From the NCBI GenBank assembly GCA_963546395.1, contig CAUUMS010000008.1:1-64000 (forward strand): DNA of 64,000 bases, written 5' to 3'. Positions 63,961-64,000 of the stretch are shown here, piece by piece. Both the position numbers and the translations under genes were made by a program. Below the pieces are notes generated by a model. It searched no databases. It worked only from the letters and a program-made list of their open reading frames with translations, and was not told the origin of the DNA. Each line of letters begins with the position of its first letter. Positions within the stretch are counted from its first letter, which is position 1. The stretch is from Bacteroides_D sp963546395 (GTDB lineage Bacteria; Bacteroidota; Bacteroidia; Bacteroidales; CAJPTX01).

Positions 63961-64000
63961 AAAGCTTCCCTAATTGTCCGATTGCCTAAACAAACAGCCC

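Noticed and set aside
1..64000. CRISPR array, tRNA or rRNA genes
   Set aside because: I saw no regular repeat-spacer pattern, no cloverleaf-like segment with the GTTCGA arm in intergenic DNA and no rRNA-like sequence.

Overview
This 64 kb window (GC-rich, roughly 55-60% by eye) reads as chromosome of a Porphyromonadaceae-like member of the Bacteroidota. The signs are a type IX secretion C-terminal sorting domain on a 1,526-residue surface protein, a GldH-like lipoprotein, Bacteroidota families (DUF4831, DUF5606, DUF349 multi-repeat, PSP1), repeated -7 boxes of the TAnnTTTG type, and few Shine-Dalgarno sites. I found no tRNA, rRNA, CRISPR array, insertion sequence or prophage. Most genes are on the minus strand.

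Layout. 0-5 kb: a secreted protein, a U32 peptidase interrupted by an in-frame TAG, a TPR lipid-free exported protein and tadA. 5-11 kb: superoxide dismutase, then a five-gene YbhGFSR-like ABC-2 exporter. 11-17 kb: a tightly overlapping operon (PSP1/RicT-like, gldH, trmB, dolichol-phosphate-mannose-synthase-like transferase, pyrC, a hemerythrin-like di-iron protein and a LuxR-type regulator). 16.8-18.6 kb: an Imm51-like immunity protein, a tiny ORF and an orphan cytosine-C5 methyltransferase. 18.6-30 kb: tamB-like gene, gpi, gpsA, a small lipoprotein, flavodoxin, a PflA-like radical SAM protein and pabC/pabB. 30-35 kb: the giant type IX-secreted repeat protein. 35-44 kb: a DNA/RNA endonuclease lipoprotein, yidC, pyrG, a DUF349 protein, recA, a thioredoxin-fold lipoprotein and a small acidic protein. 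44-48 kb: a selenium cluster (selD, DUF3343, cysteine desulfurase-like, yedF) joined to pyrD. 48.8-55 kb: dapD, a SpoIID-like protein, lpxB, a small membrane protein, surE, prs and engB. 55-64 kb: a one-piece TPR sensor kinase/response regulator, miaA, marC, an M20 amidohydrolase, a DUF4831 lipoprotein, nhaD and a DUF5606 protein.

Functional themes are core metabolism (pyrimidines by pyrC, pyrD and pyrG; folate by pabBC; lysine/peptidoglycan by dapD), envelope biogenesis (lpxB, yidC, tamB, T9SS cargo), tRNA modification (tadA, trmB, miaA) and redox or oxygen handling (SOD, flavodoxin, hemerythrin-like protein). The least ordinary items are a dispersed hairpin repeat present three times with compensatory base changes, the kinase-regulator fusion that keeps an internal start site, the hemerythrin/LuxR pair whose receiver lacks the usual phosphorylation pocket, the selenium cluster without visible selA/selB, and the amber-interrupted U32 gene.
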